Made by a program: the position numbers and the translations under genes
Assembly: GCA_012845835.1 (NCBI GenBank)
Contig: JABAKD010000002.1
Location: 23,292,518 to 23,356,517, forward strand
DNA length: 64,000 nucleotides
Source of the DNA: Undaria pinnatifida
Taxonomy: Eukaryota > Sar > Phaeophyceae > Laminariales > Alariaceae
Direction: 5' to 3'
The notes under the pieces: generated by a model
The model's input: only the letters and a program-made list of their open reading frames with translations
Database searches by the model: none
Told to the model about the DNA's origin: nothing
Shown here: piece by piece, positions 12,301 through 25,400 of the stretch
Layout of the letters: each line of letters starts with the position of its first letter
Numbering within the stretch: the stretch's first letter is position 1

Positions 12301-15300
12301 TGCTCCTCGGGAAGAAGAGCGAATCCAAGGATGTGAGTGGAGCCGGAGTATTTCGTCCTTGTCTGTTGTTATTCTTGTTTTTGCTCTTGCTCTTGATCTT
12401 GCGCTTGCCCTCGTTTTCGTGCTGTCCCTGTTGTCCTTGTTCTTGTTCTTGTTCTTGTTCTTGTTTTTTATTGTTCTGGTTCATGTTATTTTTATTGTGT
12501 GCTTGTTCTTGTTCTTGTGCTTGTTCTTGGGCTTGGGCTTGGGCTTGGGCTTGGGCTTGTGCTTGCGCTTGTGCTTGTGCTTGTGCTTGTGCTTGTGCTT
12601 GTGCTTGTCCTTGTCCTTGTGCTTGTGCTTGTGCTTGTGCTTGTTCTTGCACTTGTGCTTGTGCTTGTTCTTGTGCTTGTCCTTGATCTTGTGCTTGTAC
12701 TTCTTCTTGTGCTCGTCCTTGTGTGCTTGTCCTTGTGTTTGTTTGTGTTTGTGTTTGTTCTTGTTTGTGTTACTGTTCAAGTCCTTGTCCATGCCACCCC
12801 ACCCCACCCAAACGTACCCCACCTCACCTCACCCACCCCAAACCAAATCTCGAACCCAACCAAACCCAACCCAAACAAACCAAACCAAACCAAACCAAAC
12901 CAAACCAAACCAAACCAAACCAAACCAAACCAAACCAAACCAAACCAAACCACCACACCAAACCAAACCAAACCAAACCAAACCAAACCAAACCAAACCA
13001 AACCAAACCAAACTAAACCGAACCAAACCCGAACCACCCTATGTCACGCCACACCATTCCACCCCACCACACCACTAACTCCTTTTCGCTTGCCGACCCT
13101 GTGCTTTTTTCTCCCTTTGTTTTTTTTGGCAGTCGGACGCTTCTTTAGCAGTGCAACAGGCGGCGGCCTTGCACGGGGCACGCGGCCTCATCGGCACAGA
13201 CCACGACACCTTCCTAGAAATCCTGGGTGGTGAATCCCGTGCACAGATCCAGGTATGGTGGTGGTGGTGGTGACGGTGATGGTGGTGGTGGTGGTGGTAG
13301 TGGTGGTGGTGGTGGTGGTGGTGACGATGGTGACGGTGGTGACGGTGACGGTGGTGGTGGTGGTGGTTGTGGTGGTGGTGGTGGTGGTGGTGGTGTTGGT
13401 GACGGTGGTGGTGATTGTGGTGGTCGTGGTGGTCGTGGTGGTCGTGGTGGTCGTGGTGGTCGTGGTGGTCGTGGTGGTCGTGGTGGTGATGGCAACGCTA
13501 ATGGTGATGCTAATGGTGATGGTGATGGTGATGGTGATGGCAACGCTAATGCTGATGCTGATGCTGATGGTGATGGCAACGCTAATTGTGATGCTAGTGG
13601 TGATGCTGATGCTGATGCTGATGCTGATGGCAACGCTAATGCTAATGCTGATGCTGATGGCAACGCTAATGCTAATGCTGATGCTGATGCTTTTGTTATA
13701 GTGGTGTTGATGGTGGTGGTGGTGGTGGTTATGGTGATGATGGTGACGGTGGTGGTGATGGTGGTGGTGATGGTGGTGGCGGTGGTGGTGATGGTGGTGG
13801 CGGTGGTGGTGATGGTGATGGCGGCGGTGGTGGTGTTGGTGGTGTTGGTGTTGGTCGTGATGGTGATCCTTACGATTTTGTTGTTGTGTATGTTTTCCAT
13901 CCAACAATGTGTGTGCAGCATGAAATTCGACGCCGATCACTCACGAACATTTCCAGAAGAAGGCAGAGAAAAAAGGAACCCGTTTTGTTTTTTCCCAATC
14001 CTTTTTCGATCGCTTTGCAATATTTTTTCGCTCGGTCTTCGATGTGTTTTCCACCATTGATCGACCCGTTTTGTTTTTTTTTCCCCGGTAATTTTTTATC
14101 AACTTTTCTTGGTTCTTTTTTTTTGTGTGATATTTACGATGGTTTTTCGATCTCTTCTCTGATGTTTAAAAAAAAAAAGTGTTTGTTTTCGATCATTTTA
14201 ATAAACCAATCACGCTCTTTTGTATCGCGCTCATTTGTCGCTCGTTTTCCTCCCGTTTAGCTCCGTTTTCGGTCCGTTTACGATCCGTTTGCGCTCCTTT
14301 GCGCTACTTCTCTGTCGGTGTTTTCGTTTTCGTTTTCATAACACATTTTCGAACTCGTTTTACTGTTCTCATGTTTTTTTTCAAAATCATTTCGTTTTCG
14401 TTTTCGTTTTCTTGTTCGTTCTTGTTTTCGTGTCTCCAGGCGATCAAGACCGCGTACGAAAACAACCACGGCATGTCCCTCATGAAGGCGGTGAACAAGG
14501 CTTGCAGTGGCACCTACAAGAAGTGCCTTCTCGCCTGCCTCTTCCCAACGAGCGAGGTAAAAAAAAGCTCGTACTGATACTTATATACATACTTGTACGG
14601 TGCGGGACACCTAAATAGAACCAAGGCAGCAAGAAAGTCAGGCTGATGTTTTAACACGGACATCTGACGGGTCGGGTCCGATCAGGGTGTGTGACCCAAC
14701 CCGACCCGTGAGATTTGAATACCCGACCCGTTATACTTCAAACACCCTCCCGGCCCGCCCGGGCTCGACCCGCGAGATACTGAAAACGTCCTGCCCCGAC
14801 ACGCATGTCTGGTCATGATCCGCGATATTGCCCTGGATATTTTCGAGAAAGTAAGGAATTCGGGAACCGTTCTCCTGAAAGTCATGTGTAGAACGCACCC
14901 TCTCCATAGCACTACGGTGTTGTATCGAGTCAAGCTGCTTATACAGTTTGACCTGGTGTGACCGTGTGGGTTCAAGTAGCCCCAGAGGTGCAGCATAAAC
15001 TTTGAACGCGGGTATTCATTGACACACTCGCCCCCCCCCTCCCTCCCTCCTCCTCCCTCCTCTCCTCCTTCTCCCTCCTGCCCTTCACCTCCCCCCCCAC
15101 ATCCCGACCGCACCAATACGTTCCCTTTATGCTGATGGAAATGGTCGCATTAATTGGAATGGGGATGGGGTTTCTATACATACATAGGCGTACACGGCAT
15201 ATGCGCTTTTCAAAGCTTTCGAGGGGGTGGGCACGAACGACGACCGCGTGACCCGTCTGCTGGGCGGCACCGACAAGGCGAAGATGGGGGATGTGGCCGA

Positions 15301-18300
15301 CTATTACCTCTCCACCTACGGGAAGTCGCTCGTCGAGGACCTTAAGGACGAGCTCAGCGGAAGCTTTTTGAAGGTGGGGTTAGGGTGGGGTGGTTTTTGG
15401 TTTGGCTTGGCTTGGCTTGGCTTGGCTTGGCTTGGCTTGGCTTGGCTTGGCTTGGCTTGGCTTGGCTTGGCTTGGCTTGGCTTGGCTTGGCTTGGCTTGG
15501 CTTGGCTTGGCTTGGCTTGGCTTGGCTTGGCTTGGCTTGGCTTGGCTTGGCTTGGCTTGGCTTGGCTTGGCGTGGCGTGGCGTGGCGTGGCGTGGCTTGG
15601 GATGGGTTGGGCCGGGCTGGGCTGGGCTGGGCTGGGCTGGGCTGGGCTGGGCTGGGCTGGGCTGGGCTGGGCCATGCCGTGCCGTGCCGTGCCGTGTTTT
15701 GCTGTTGTGCACGGCGTGCTGTCGTGCTCTGTACTGCATGCTGTGCTGTGTTGCATGCTGTGATGTGTTGTGCTGGCTGTATTTTTAATCCATCCTGCCT
15801 GCTTTTGGTGTGTGCTTCGTTCAGTAAGGACCAGCATTCAACTTGTTTCGCGCCACGTAAATCGCCCCTCCCCCCCGCACTCCCACCCCCACACTCCCCC
15901 CACCTCCCCCCTCGCGACCAAATCACAGGCGGCGGTGTGCTGGGTCGCCGGCGCTGACCCTAGCGGCGGCATGGAGTACGTTACGCAAAAGGCCCTCGCA
16001 GAAGGCTCGTCGAGCGAGAAGGACCTGGCCAAGGCCCTCCTCCAGGAGCGCGCTAACGTCAAGGACTTCATCTGTCAGGTATTAGCCTGAACCTTTGCAG
16101 GAGTAGTTTAAAACACTGGGACCTACAAAACTAGAGCTGCAAACAACATTTTCGTTCTACACTATTTCCAAGCTGCAAAAATCGTTTCATCCCACGCTAA
16201 TTCCAAGTAGTCTGTGTCCCCTAAAGCTTTAGTGCATTTCTGGAAGGGTTTGTGGGCGTCTCCATCCCTGTTTTTTCCGGCATGGTAGGTATGCGAGTGT
16301 CACTTCAATTTTCTGTAAGACTTACGGCTATGGATGAAATGAATACGCCCCCCCAACCCCCCCCCCCCGCCTCGCGACAACCGCCTTTCTTTTTTTGGCA
16401 GGCGGACGCCGGAGACATCCGTCGGGCGTGCAAGGGCCTGGGCACGAACGACTCCCGGCTCGTGTCCATTGTCTGCGGCCGCACGAAACCGCACCTGGCC
16501 AGGGTTGACCAGTACTATCACTCCCTCTTCGGCATGTCCGTGCAGGCACAAATCAAGTACGAGTGCTTCGGGACTTATAGGTGAGTTCATTTTTATTTCT
16601 CTTCCGTCTCTGTTTTTTTTTTCCCTGTTTGTGGTTTATTGTCTCTTATCTCTTGTCACGTCTCGTTCCGTCCCGTCATGTTTTCCGTTTTTTTTTTCGT
16701 GTTGTTTTTTTTCTGCATGTGCTTTTCCCCCCTTGGCAGGACACCGTCGGTTAGTTGGCGAAGGCGCTGTATGACACCCCTCGCTACGTTCGCTAGACCA
16801 CCAGGGCACGTTTTTTTTTTTTCTCTCTCGGTTTTTCATGTTTTGACGGTAACCAAGATATTGGTCGAGAGTTAGATCATACTGTGCGAGGTGGAGAAAG
16901 TTAACTCCGCGCAAGGGAGACGATATCACGTATGGCAGTGTGCATATGTATGGTAAAGGCACACACGAGACAGTTTCATAGCTTCCCTGTTGCTGTATCT
17001 GGAAGTGGCCACACCAGAAAGCAAATACTTTTCGTTTAAAGCTGTCACCCGATGTGCAAGAAAGTACCCACAAGGCGCGGAAGCCCGCCTCACAAGCGGT
17101 TCTAAGTAGGATGCAGCTGCAGCTCACCCTTCATGCGACTCGCCAAACACATCGCTGTGCTTCGCGCTTGGTGCAAGCAATGTCTGCCTGGTCGGTGAAA
17201 ACCCGACGTGCTCCGCCCCGGCATGGTAGGGATGCAAGGGTCTTTACCATATGGTCACACAACTACGGCCATGCGTGAATATCGAGTACACCCTCCTACC
17301 CTGTCGTTCCTTCCCCCTTCTCCCCTTCCTCCTTCCTGTTTCTCTCTCTGCCCCTCTCTCCCTCCTTCCTCCCCTCCATGGCTTTGCTTGCTTCGTGCCT
17401 GCTTGTGCTTGCTTCTTATGCCGACTGATGCCTTTGATTGTGCTTGCTGTTCATGCCTGGTTGGGCTTGCTGCTTATGGCTGCTTGTTTTTAATAATGCT
17501 ACTCACGCCTGCTTATGCATGCTCGTGCGTGCTTGTGCATGCTTATGCCTACTTACGGCTGTTTATGCCTGTTTTATGGCTGCTGAGGCCTGTTTGTGCC
17601 TGATTATTCCTGCATATGCGTGCTGATGCCTGTTTTGTGCCTGCTGGCGCCTGTTTATGCCTACTTCTACCCACCTATGCCCACTCTTATCAAGTAACTC
17701 GTTTTTTTTTCCCCTGTTTAAACGCCCTTACAGGGACTTCTTGACTTACACCATGCTTCCCGAGCCCGACTTCGACGCCCTGATGCTCAAGAAAGCTATG
17801 GACGGACTCGGCACCAACGAGAAACTCATCATCAACATCCTCGCGCCGCAGAGTAACGCTCGCATCCTAGCCGCCAAGGCCAGGCACGACGAAAAGGTGA
17901 AATAACGCCTTCTAGGCGGAGGGGGGGGGGGGTACTATTTTTTTTTTCCATTTTCCCACGCACCCCGTTCGAGACGGAGCACCGTTATTATACTCGTAAT
18001 AGAGACACTTCCTACATGTTGGCGCTCAATACGTACGTTCCAAATACAACCCATGATATTAAAAAAAAAAATGGAAAGGCGGGGGGGGAGAGGGGGAGGG
18101 CCGGGGGAAGGGGGGAAGGGTGCGCCAACCACGTGCCCTCTGCTAACCGTTTTTTATCCTTGTGGCGTTGCCTTTACACGCGGCACGATAAAATCACCTT
18201 TATCTGGTATACCATACCAGGGTTACTTGGTATGCCATGCCTGGTATATAGAGGGAGAAAATACGCCACGTTTCGCTGGTCGACAAACCTGGTATTTTTT

Positions 18301-21300
18301 AACCACCCTCCCCCCTCCCCCTCCCCTGTGCCCCTCCCCCCCCCCCCCCCCCCCCCTCCTCCACCCTAACTCCGCACAAGGGGAATGATCGCATCACGTA
18401 GTATGAATATGGTAAGGCACCCGCACGAGGCAGTTACGGAGTAATACCCATTGCTGTCTCTGGAGTGGCCATCCGAGAAAACAAAGTATAACTCATTGGC
18501 GCTGTCATCCATAAGGAAGAAAGTAGTCACAAGGTGCCGTCTTACGAGCGGTTCTTGGAAGGATGCAGTTCACCCTTTATACGAGTCGCCGAACACCTCA
18601 CGGCGCTTCGCGCTTGGTGCAAGCAATGTCTGCCTGGTTGGTGAAACCCGACGAGCTCCGTCCCGGCATTGTAGGGATGCGAGGGTCTACGGCCATACGA
18701 CTACGGCCATGCACAAACTGAGTACATCCCTCCCCCCACCCCCCCCTCCCCCTCCGCGTCCCATATACGATGCGATCTACTGCCCATTTTCCCCTGGTGA
18801 CGTTGTGTTGCTTTGTTGTGCCTTTCAGTACCCTAAGGCATTGATAGACCGCCTCAAGTCCGAGCTGAGCGGTGCCCTGGAGGACCTGGTCATGGCCCTC
18901 ATCAAAGGACAGAGGCAGGAAGATCTGGTGAGTCAAAACAGACAACGCACCCAGAACATCAAGGTGTCGTATGATACGCTACCATGCAGGCCCTCATGAA
19001 GGTGCGAAGGTACAGTGGCAGGTAGGCCGTGGTAGGTGAAAACGGACTGCTGTGATGCGTCAACTTGGTGTAACCACACTGCCCGGAAACGTTAGAGACC
19101 GCGTTTGGGTGTCTGTACTAGCAGTGTTCGAATGTTTCGAATCACCCTTCTCGTCGATACCTCCCCCCCCCCCCCCCCCCCCGCTCCCCACCCTCAGAAA
19201 AGAGGTTGCCACCAGCTATGGCTGATAGGGCTGTATGGGAGAGAACAACAAAAGGGCGAGCTGGGATAAGATGGGATAACGTAGTCGAGAAAATATGGAA
19301 GGATTTAGGGGGAGACCAAGAAGAGGTACTGTCTATGGAGAAGTTTGGCGGGTACAAGACAAAAAGTAGAGTAAAGAATAGAAGAAAGGAAGAGGCTAGC
19401 GCTAAGAAATGAGGTGAAACAGGAGAAGCACTTGAGAGATACTGGGGGTTGAGGGAAGATATCGGAATGAAAACGTATCTGCACGGCCAAATGGACTATG
19501 CGAAGAAGCTGAAACTGCGATTTCGTGTAGGGGACCTGGACCTACCAGAAAGAAGAAAGATATATCAGTAGTCTTGAGAAGGAGGACGTGGCTACAAATA
19601 TGTGCCCGTGTGGCACAACAATAGAGAGTAGAACTCACATAGTAGGAGAATGTGAAATATACAAGGAGGAACCGGGTGCGTTAGAGGAGATGATGAAAGT
19701 AGACTTGTGTTACATGGAAGAGTTTGGTAGACTAGATAGCGAGAAAACGATCGCTATCCCAGGAGATAGATGGTGGCCGCAGACGGTGAAACAGGACGGG
19801 GATAGGATAAGCAAACTATATGGAAGAATCGTAATGAGCGCCCAAATGTTAGAGGTGTCTCTATTAGGAGTAGGAACGGTGCTCCGTCTCGAAAGGGACG
19901 ATCCGTGGTCAATGGTGAAATGACTAAGGCAAGCAACAAACGAGTACGCCCCCCCCCCCCGCTTCCCACCTCCATCCCCTCCCTCCCTCTTTCCCTCCCC
20001 CCCCCCCCCCCCTCCCCTCCCCTCCCCTCCCTTCCTGCTTGCCCCCTCCTCCTCGCCCCCCCTCCCTTCTCTTCCTCCTTACCTCCCTTCCCCCCTTCTC
20101 TCCCCCCGCCCCCCTCCAACGCCCACACCCCTGGGCTGGCGGGGCGGGATGTATCCATCAGGTGGACGAGAACTTGGCGGTTCGGCAGGCTAAGGAGCTG
20201 CACGACGCGGGCATCGGTAAGAGGCTGGGCACCGATAAGAAGACCTTCATCCGCATCCTCTCGCAGGCCTCTCGCCCCCAGATCCAGGTGTGATGTTGTT
20301 CGTGCTATTTGTTGTCGCTTGGTTGTGCACAGTAGTTTGTCTGTATCACCCCTGGGTATATATCAAGACGGTGTTGTATTGGTCGATTTTTTTTTTTTTT
20401 TTTTTTTAAGCTTGCGGGGGTGTTGCGGTGTTGGTTGGCGTTTTTTTAGGTTTTGGGGGTTGAGGGATGGGCACCGACCAATAGGCGATAGGGGGGTCAC
20501 TTTTGGAGGACATTTTTTTTGCAGTGTCTCGGGGTATCTCGCGCGAGTGACCTCGCTGCCCCTTTGTGGTCTTGAAGGTTTGGCGTTGCTTTAAGGCCAT
20601 TTCTTACACAGTCGGATTTGTCAGTCGAAAACGGCCTTTTTCGACTGAGGCCCAATCCAGTCGAAAACGTAGAAGAAAAAAATGGACTGGATCCGCCAGT
20701 GGAAAAAAACTCAGTCGAAAACGTTTTACCCGTGTTTTTTTAAACCCTCGCATCGATCATCCCACCACGAAACACAACACCCACATGCCCACACACCCAC
20801 ACGCCCACACACCCACACGCCCACACACCCACACCAGGTACCTCACAGCACAGTATCAGACAAGGCGCTGACGCGAGCTTGGCTATCACTGCTGTTGCTT
20901 CTCGCCTCAAGTCAGCGTGACGCATTCCTAGCTCCGCTCGCCAGCAGCGTGTATCACACGACGGCAGCAGCGCGCGGTATCGATGCCATTTTGCCAACAA
21001 CGGCTACGCCTGCTGTAGCTTTCGCGGCTCTCGGCTGAGTGCAACTCCACGAACGTAGCTTTGGCGGCTGTCGACTAAGCTGGTTGATCTACATGGGGGA
21101 AGTATCCAAGCCGCGGACTGGGCCGGCCGTGCGTTTCCATGGGTTCCGATTTCACTTTTATCGTTTTTGGCGGATGCACGACTTGCTTCAGCTACGAACG
21201 TCGTGTGATATTATACTGATACCTCTTTTGGTTTGTTTTTTCCCTCGGGATAATCTTCCACACTTGAAAGTGACTGGAGCCTGTCCTGTGACCACGGATT

Positions 21301-22370
21301 TGTTTTTGCGAACTTCATGGCATGTCCCTAAAGCTTAACTGAAATTCTTGGTATATTTTGCATCAATTGTTTCTCTCTTCTTTTTTGTTTTTGTTTTGCA
21401 GCTGATCAGGAAGTACTACGAGCAAAACCACGGCATGTCTTTGGAGAAGGCCATCAAGAAGGAGTGCTCCGGGTCTTTCGAGACCATGCTGCTCGCCATC
21501 ACCATGGACCCAGTCGCGTACTATGCACTCCAGGTACGATCGATATTGATATTTGATGTGTGATATTTGATGCTTGATATTTGATGCTTGATGTTTGACA
21601 TTTGATGTTTGATATTTGATGTTTGATATTCGATATTTGATGTTTGATGTTTGATGTTTGATGTTTTGGTGTTCATGTTTGATGTTTGATATTTCATATT
21701 TTATATTTAATGTTTGATATTTCATATTTTCATATTTGATATTGAATACAGTATTTGATTTTTGTTACCTTATCTTTGACATGATACGGTGTTTGGTATT
21801 TGATGTTTTCGACCGTGGACCCCGTCGCCTACTACGCACTCCAGGTACGATGTTGTGTTGATATTTGATATTTTTGATACCAGGGTGTTTGATGTTTGAT
21901 ACCAGGTACTTTATATTTTGATACTTCATATTTTGGTATTTCATACTTCGAAGTATTTGGTATTTAATGCCTGATATCTCCCTCTCTCTTATCTTCCCCT
22001 CTGCATGTGCCTTGCCTTGTCGTTTCCCAATCCAGCTGAAATCGGCGTTCGATGGCATGACCACCGACAAATCTGCCTTGGCGCGCATCCTCGGCGGTAA
22101 CGACAAGGTAGATGTACCTGCCCCCCCCCCCTCCTTTCACCTCCCCCCCCTCCCCCCTCCCCCCCCCCCCCCCCCCCCAACCCCCCCCCTCCCCAAATGC
22201 CCGTGCCCCACCCCCACCCCTCCACGCCCCCTCCCCCCAAGCGCGCGAGGCCAGGAAGGGTTGGAGGAAGAAGAGAAGGGGGGGGGGCACGTCAGAAACG
22301 ATTTGTTGTACTTTTAAGGGACGGGTTTGCTAAAGAAAACGTGTTTGGCGCTATACAGCTCTTGCTTTCG

Positions 22371-22406
<36 letters not shown>

Positions 22407-25400
22407 CTCTATTATTCGCGTGAGGCAAGGCGTGGAGGAGAAAAAGGGGGGGGGGGGGAAACACGTCAGATACGCAAATCAGGTTATACATACAGATAAC
22501 TGAAAAGCAGGCCTACCAAATATTGCAGGTTTTCCCTATATGGCGCGTTTTTTACGCTGGTGTGGCTCTTGCTTTCGTCCCCTCCCCAGCCATGGGCGCG
22601 CCCGTCATGGCGTGGAGTTTAAGAAGAGGGCAACACCTGCGGCGCAAATGTATTTTTCAAGTCCAGGCGGTAGATCAGGTTTATCGGCGAAACGTCTATT
22701 TTTTCCAGAGCTTTTTCACGGGTCATGACCCGACCCGCCGATCATGCCAGGAGGTTATCAAAACCTCGCGGGTCGAGCGGTGTCGGGTCAGGAGGTGTTG
22801 GAGTCTCACGGGACGGGTCGGGTCGAGTCAGGAGGTTTATAAATGTCGCGGGTCGGGACGGGTTACCCTGACGAAATCCGACCCGTGAGAAGCCCTGATT
22901 TTTTCCGCTCAACTCTTGGCGCATTGTGCTTTTATGACCTTCCTGCCCTGCTGCTCGTCAGTAACTCTTGCGCATAAAAACGTAACCCCATACTACTTCC
23001 TAGTAAATAGTGCTTAAAAGTAACCCCACACTATTTCCTAGTAGATAACGCACAAGAACAAAACCCGGTAATATTTCCTAGTATAGAACGCATGAAAGTA
23101 ACTCCACAAAGATCTTGTCCCAAAAGACGCGGGTACAGTTCTAGCTATCCAACTCGCTGAGTTTCCACACTTTTAAGAGTTTTTTTTCGTGTGTAATGTT
23201 CGGAAAATGCCCCCCCCCCGCCCCCCCCCTCCCCTCCCCCCTTCCACACACTAGTCCACATCCCCTCGTCCACCCCCTTACCCCTCCCCCCCCTCCCCCT
23301 TCCCCCCTCCTTCCCACCCAACCCCATCCACGCACACCCACTCCTCCTGCCTCCTCCCCCAACCTCGCTTTTTGTCCTCTCGCTCGTTTGCTCTCTTAGC
23401 CGTACATCGACTCGATCGCAGAGGTCTACCGAGCCAACTACGGGGAAACTCTGGTGAGGACATATTAAATCGTGGTATTTTTTGGTATGTTCATAGTTTG
23501 TTGGGGTTATTGTTGTTGGTATTGGTGTGGGAGTTGCTGCTGCTGCTCTTCGCTTTGTTGCTGTTGCTGTTGCTGCTGTTGCTGCTGTTGCTGCTGTTGT
23601 TGCTGTTGTTGCTGATGCCGTTGCCGTTGTGAGGTGCCTTTCCTTCCCTTTCCTTTTTTTCTCTTTCCCAAACAACACCCCCCCCCCCCTCTGCCACACG
23701 CCGTCTTGTGTTGTCTCTTCTGTCCGCCGTGTTATCTTCTGTCCGCCGTGTTATCTTCTGTCCGCCGTGTTATCTTCTGTCTGGCCCTTTGCGCGTATGT
23801 ATCTTTGTTTCTCTTGTCTGGGTTTGGCGGTTGGTTTGGTTTGATGTGTCAGATGGCGGCCATCAAGAAAAGAACGAGCGGCAAGATTCGGCGCGCCATG
23901 CTTACCTGGGTGTGCAGCTCCGACCCCGTACACTCATCGTGAGACAGGCCTTGCTTCTTTCTTTCCCGCTTTGTAATTGTTCCGCGATGTGCTCTTTTTT
24001 CAAATTGCGTACGTTAGTTTCCGCTGGTTATACTTCATAAATGCCAGAGAGTGTGTGAGTTTTTTTTGTATTCGTTTTCTAATGTTTTCAGCATTTGAGC
24101 TTTTTTTCATTGTTTTCAAAAAACAATTTACAAGTACGCAGTGCTGATTCTAAGTAGGTTTGTCCGCGAAACGTGGCTTCGTTGTAAAGGGGTTGCGGTA
24201 TATTGGTCCTCCGTTCTGTCCAGTACCACTACGGAGTATGATATACCCCCCCCCCCTACCTATTAATGGTAATTCGGACTTGTCACCCGAACGTGACACC
24301 TTAGGTGCGTCCTACGATAGAGGTGCACTACTTTTTTGCTGAGGTTTCCTCAAATTTGAGACCTCTTCTCCCGAAAAACCGACTTGGAGAAAGATCTAAC
24401 TGCCACCGGATGAAAAATGCTATGGCCCACAAGTAGGCATGCAACGAAAATCGTGAAAATAAAAAATGTGTTTTTTCCGATGATTTTGGGGTTAAGGAGC
24501 CCCCGTCATTCAGAAAACAGAAAATGGCCAGAAAAGGTATATACCTTTCTATCGGGATTCTTGCGATGATTTTGGGGTTAAGGAGCCCCCGTCATTCGGA
24601 AAAACGGAAAATGGCCAAAAAAAGGTATATACCTTTCTATCGGAATTCTTGCGATGATTTTGGGGTTAAGGAGCCCCCGTCATTCAGAAAAACGGAAAAT
24701 GGCCAAAAAAAGGTATATACCTTTCTATCGGAATTCTTGCGATGATTTTGGGGTTAAGGAGCCCCCGTCATTCAGAAAAACGGAAAATGGCCAAAAAAAG
24801 GTTTACCTCTGTTGGTATTTTTCCGATGGTTTTTGGGGTTAAGGAGCCCCCGTCATTCAGAACACAGAAAATACCCCCAAAAAGGTACACCTCTATCGGT
24901 ATTTTTCCCATGATTTTTGGGTCAAGGAGCCCCGTCATTCAGAAAACAGAAGATAGCCAAAAAAAGGTATACCTCTATCGGTATTTTTCCGATGATTTTT
25001 GGGTTGACCCCTTCAGAGCCCAAAAATTCCTCCCTATACTAACTTCAAGTAAATTTGTCCCCAAAAAGGGTTTCCAGTAGTGAAGGCGTTAACCCCTTTA
25101 CAACTGGAAACCCGTTTTCGGGGACAAAATCACTTGGACTTAGTATAGGGAGGGGTTTGGGGGCTCTAAAGGGGTTAAGGAGCCCCATCATTCAGAAAAA
25201 AAATAACCAAAAAAAGATACACCCGTATCGTAGCACGCGTCCGTAGCAAGAACATGTATAGTACTAGCAAAAGAGTGCCGAAGTCCGCTTTTTTACAATG
25301 CTTCGAAGTAGGTTCTTAAGACCAACCCTTTCATGCGAATCGCTCAATGCCTATCATTACCTCACGGGCGCTTCTTGCTCGGTGTAAGCAAGCAATGTCT

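Noticed and set aside
12209..13233. Open frames of up to 289 codons on both strands in this interval
   Set aside because: They are created by the TTGTGC and CCAAA microsatellites and contain only repeated Leu/Cys, Gln/Ala or Pro/Asn/Gln. Only 12231-12332 and 13133-13252, in a different reading, are real exons.
13188..14060. Long Gly/Val or His/Thr frames, both strands
   Set aside because: Products of the GGT/GAT trinucleotide array in an intron.
15316..15957. Frames of about 190 codons made of GLAWL or QAKPS repeats
   Set aside because: Translation of the GGCTT pentanucleotide array in all frames.
24524..25080. Repeated frame MILGLRSPRHSEKRKMAKKR, possible repeat protein
   Set aside because: Follows from an 88-bp tandem unit (not a multiple of three); reading frame shifts and the block lies in an intron.
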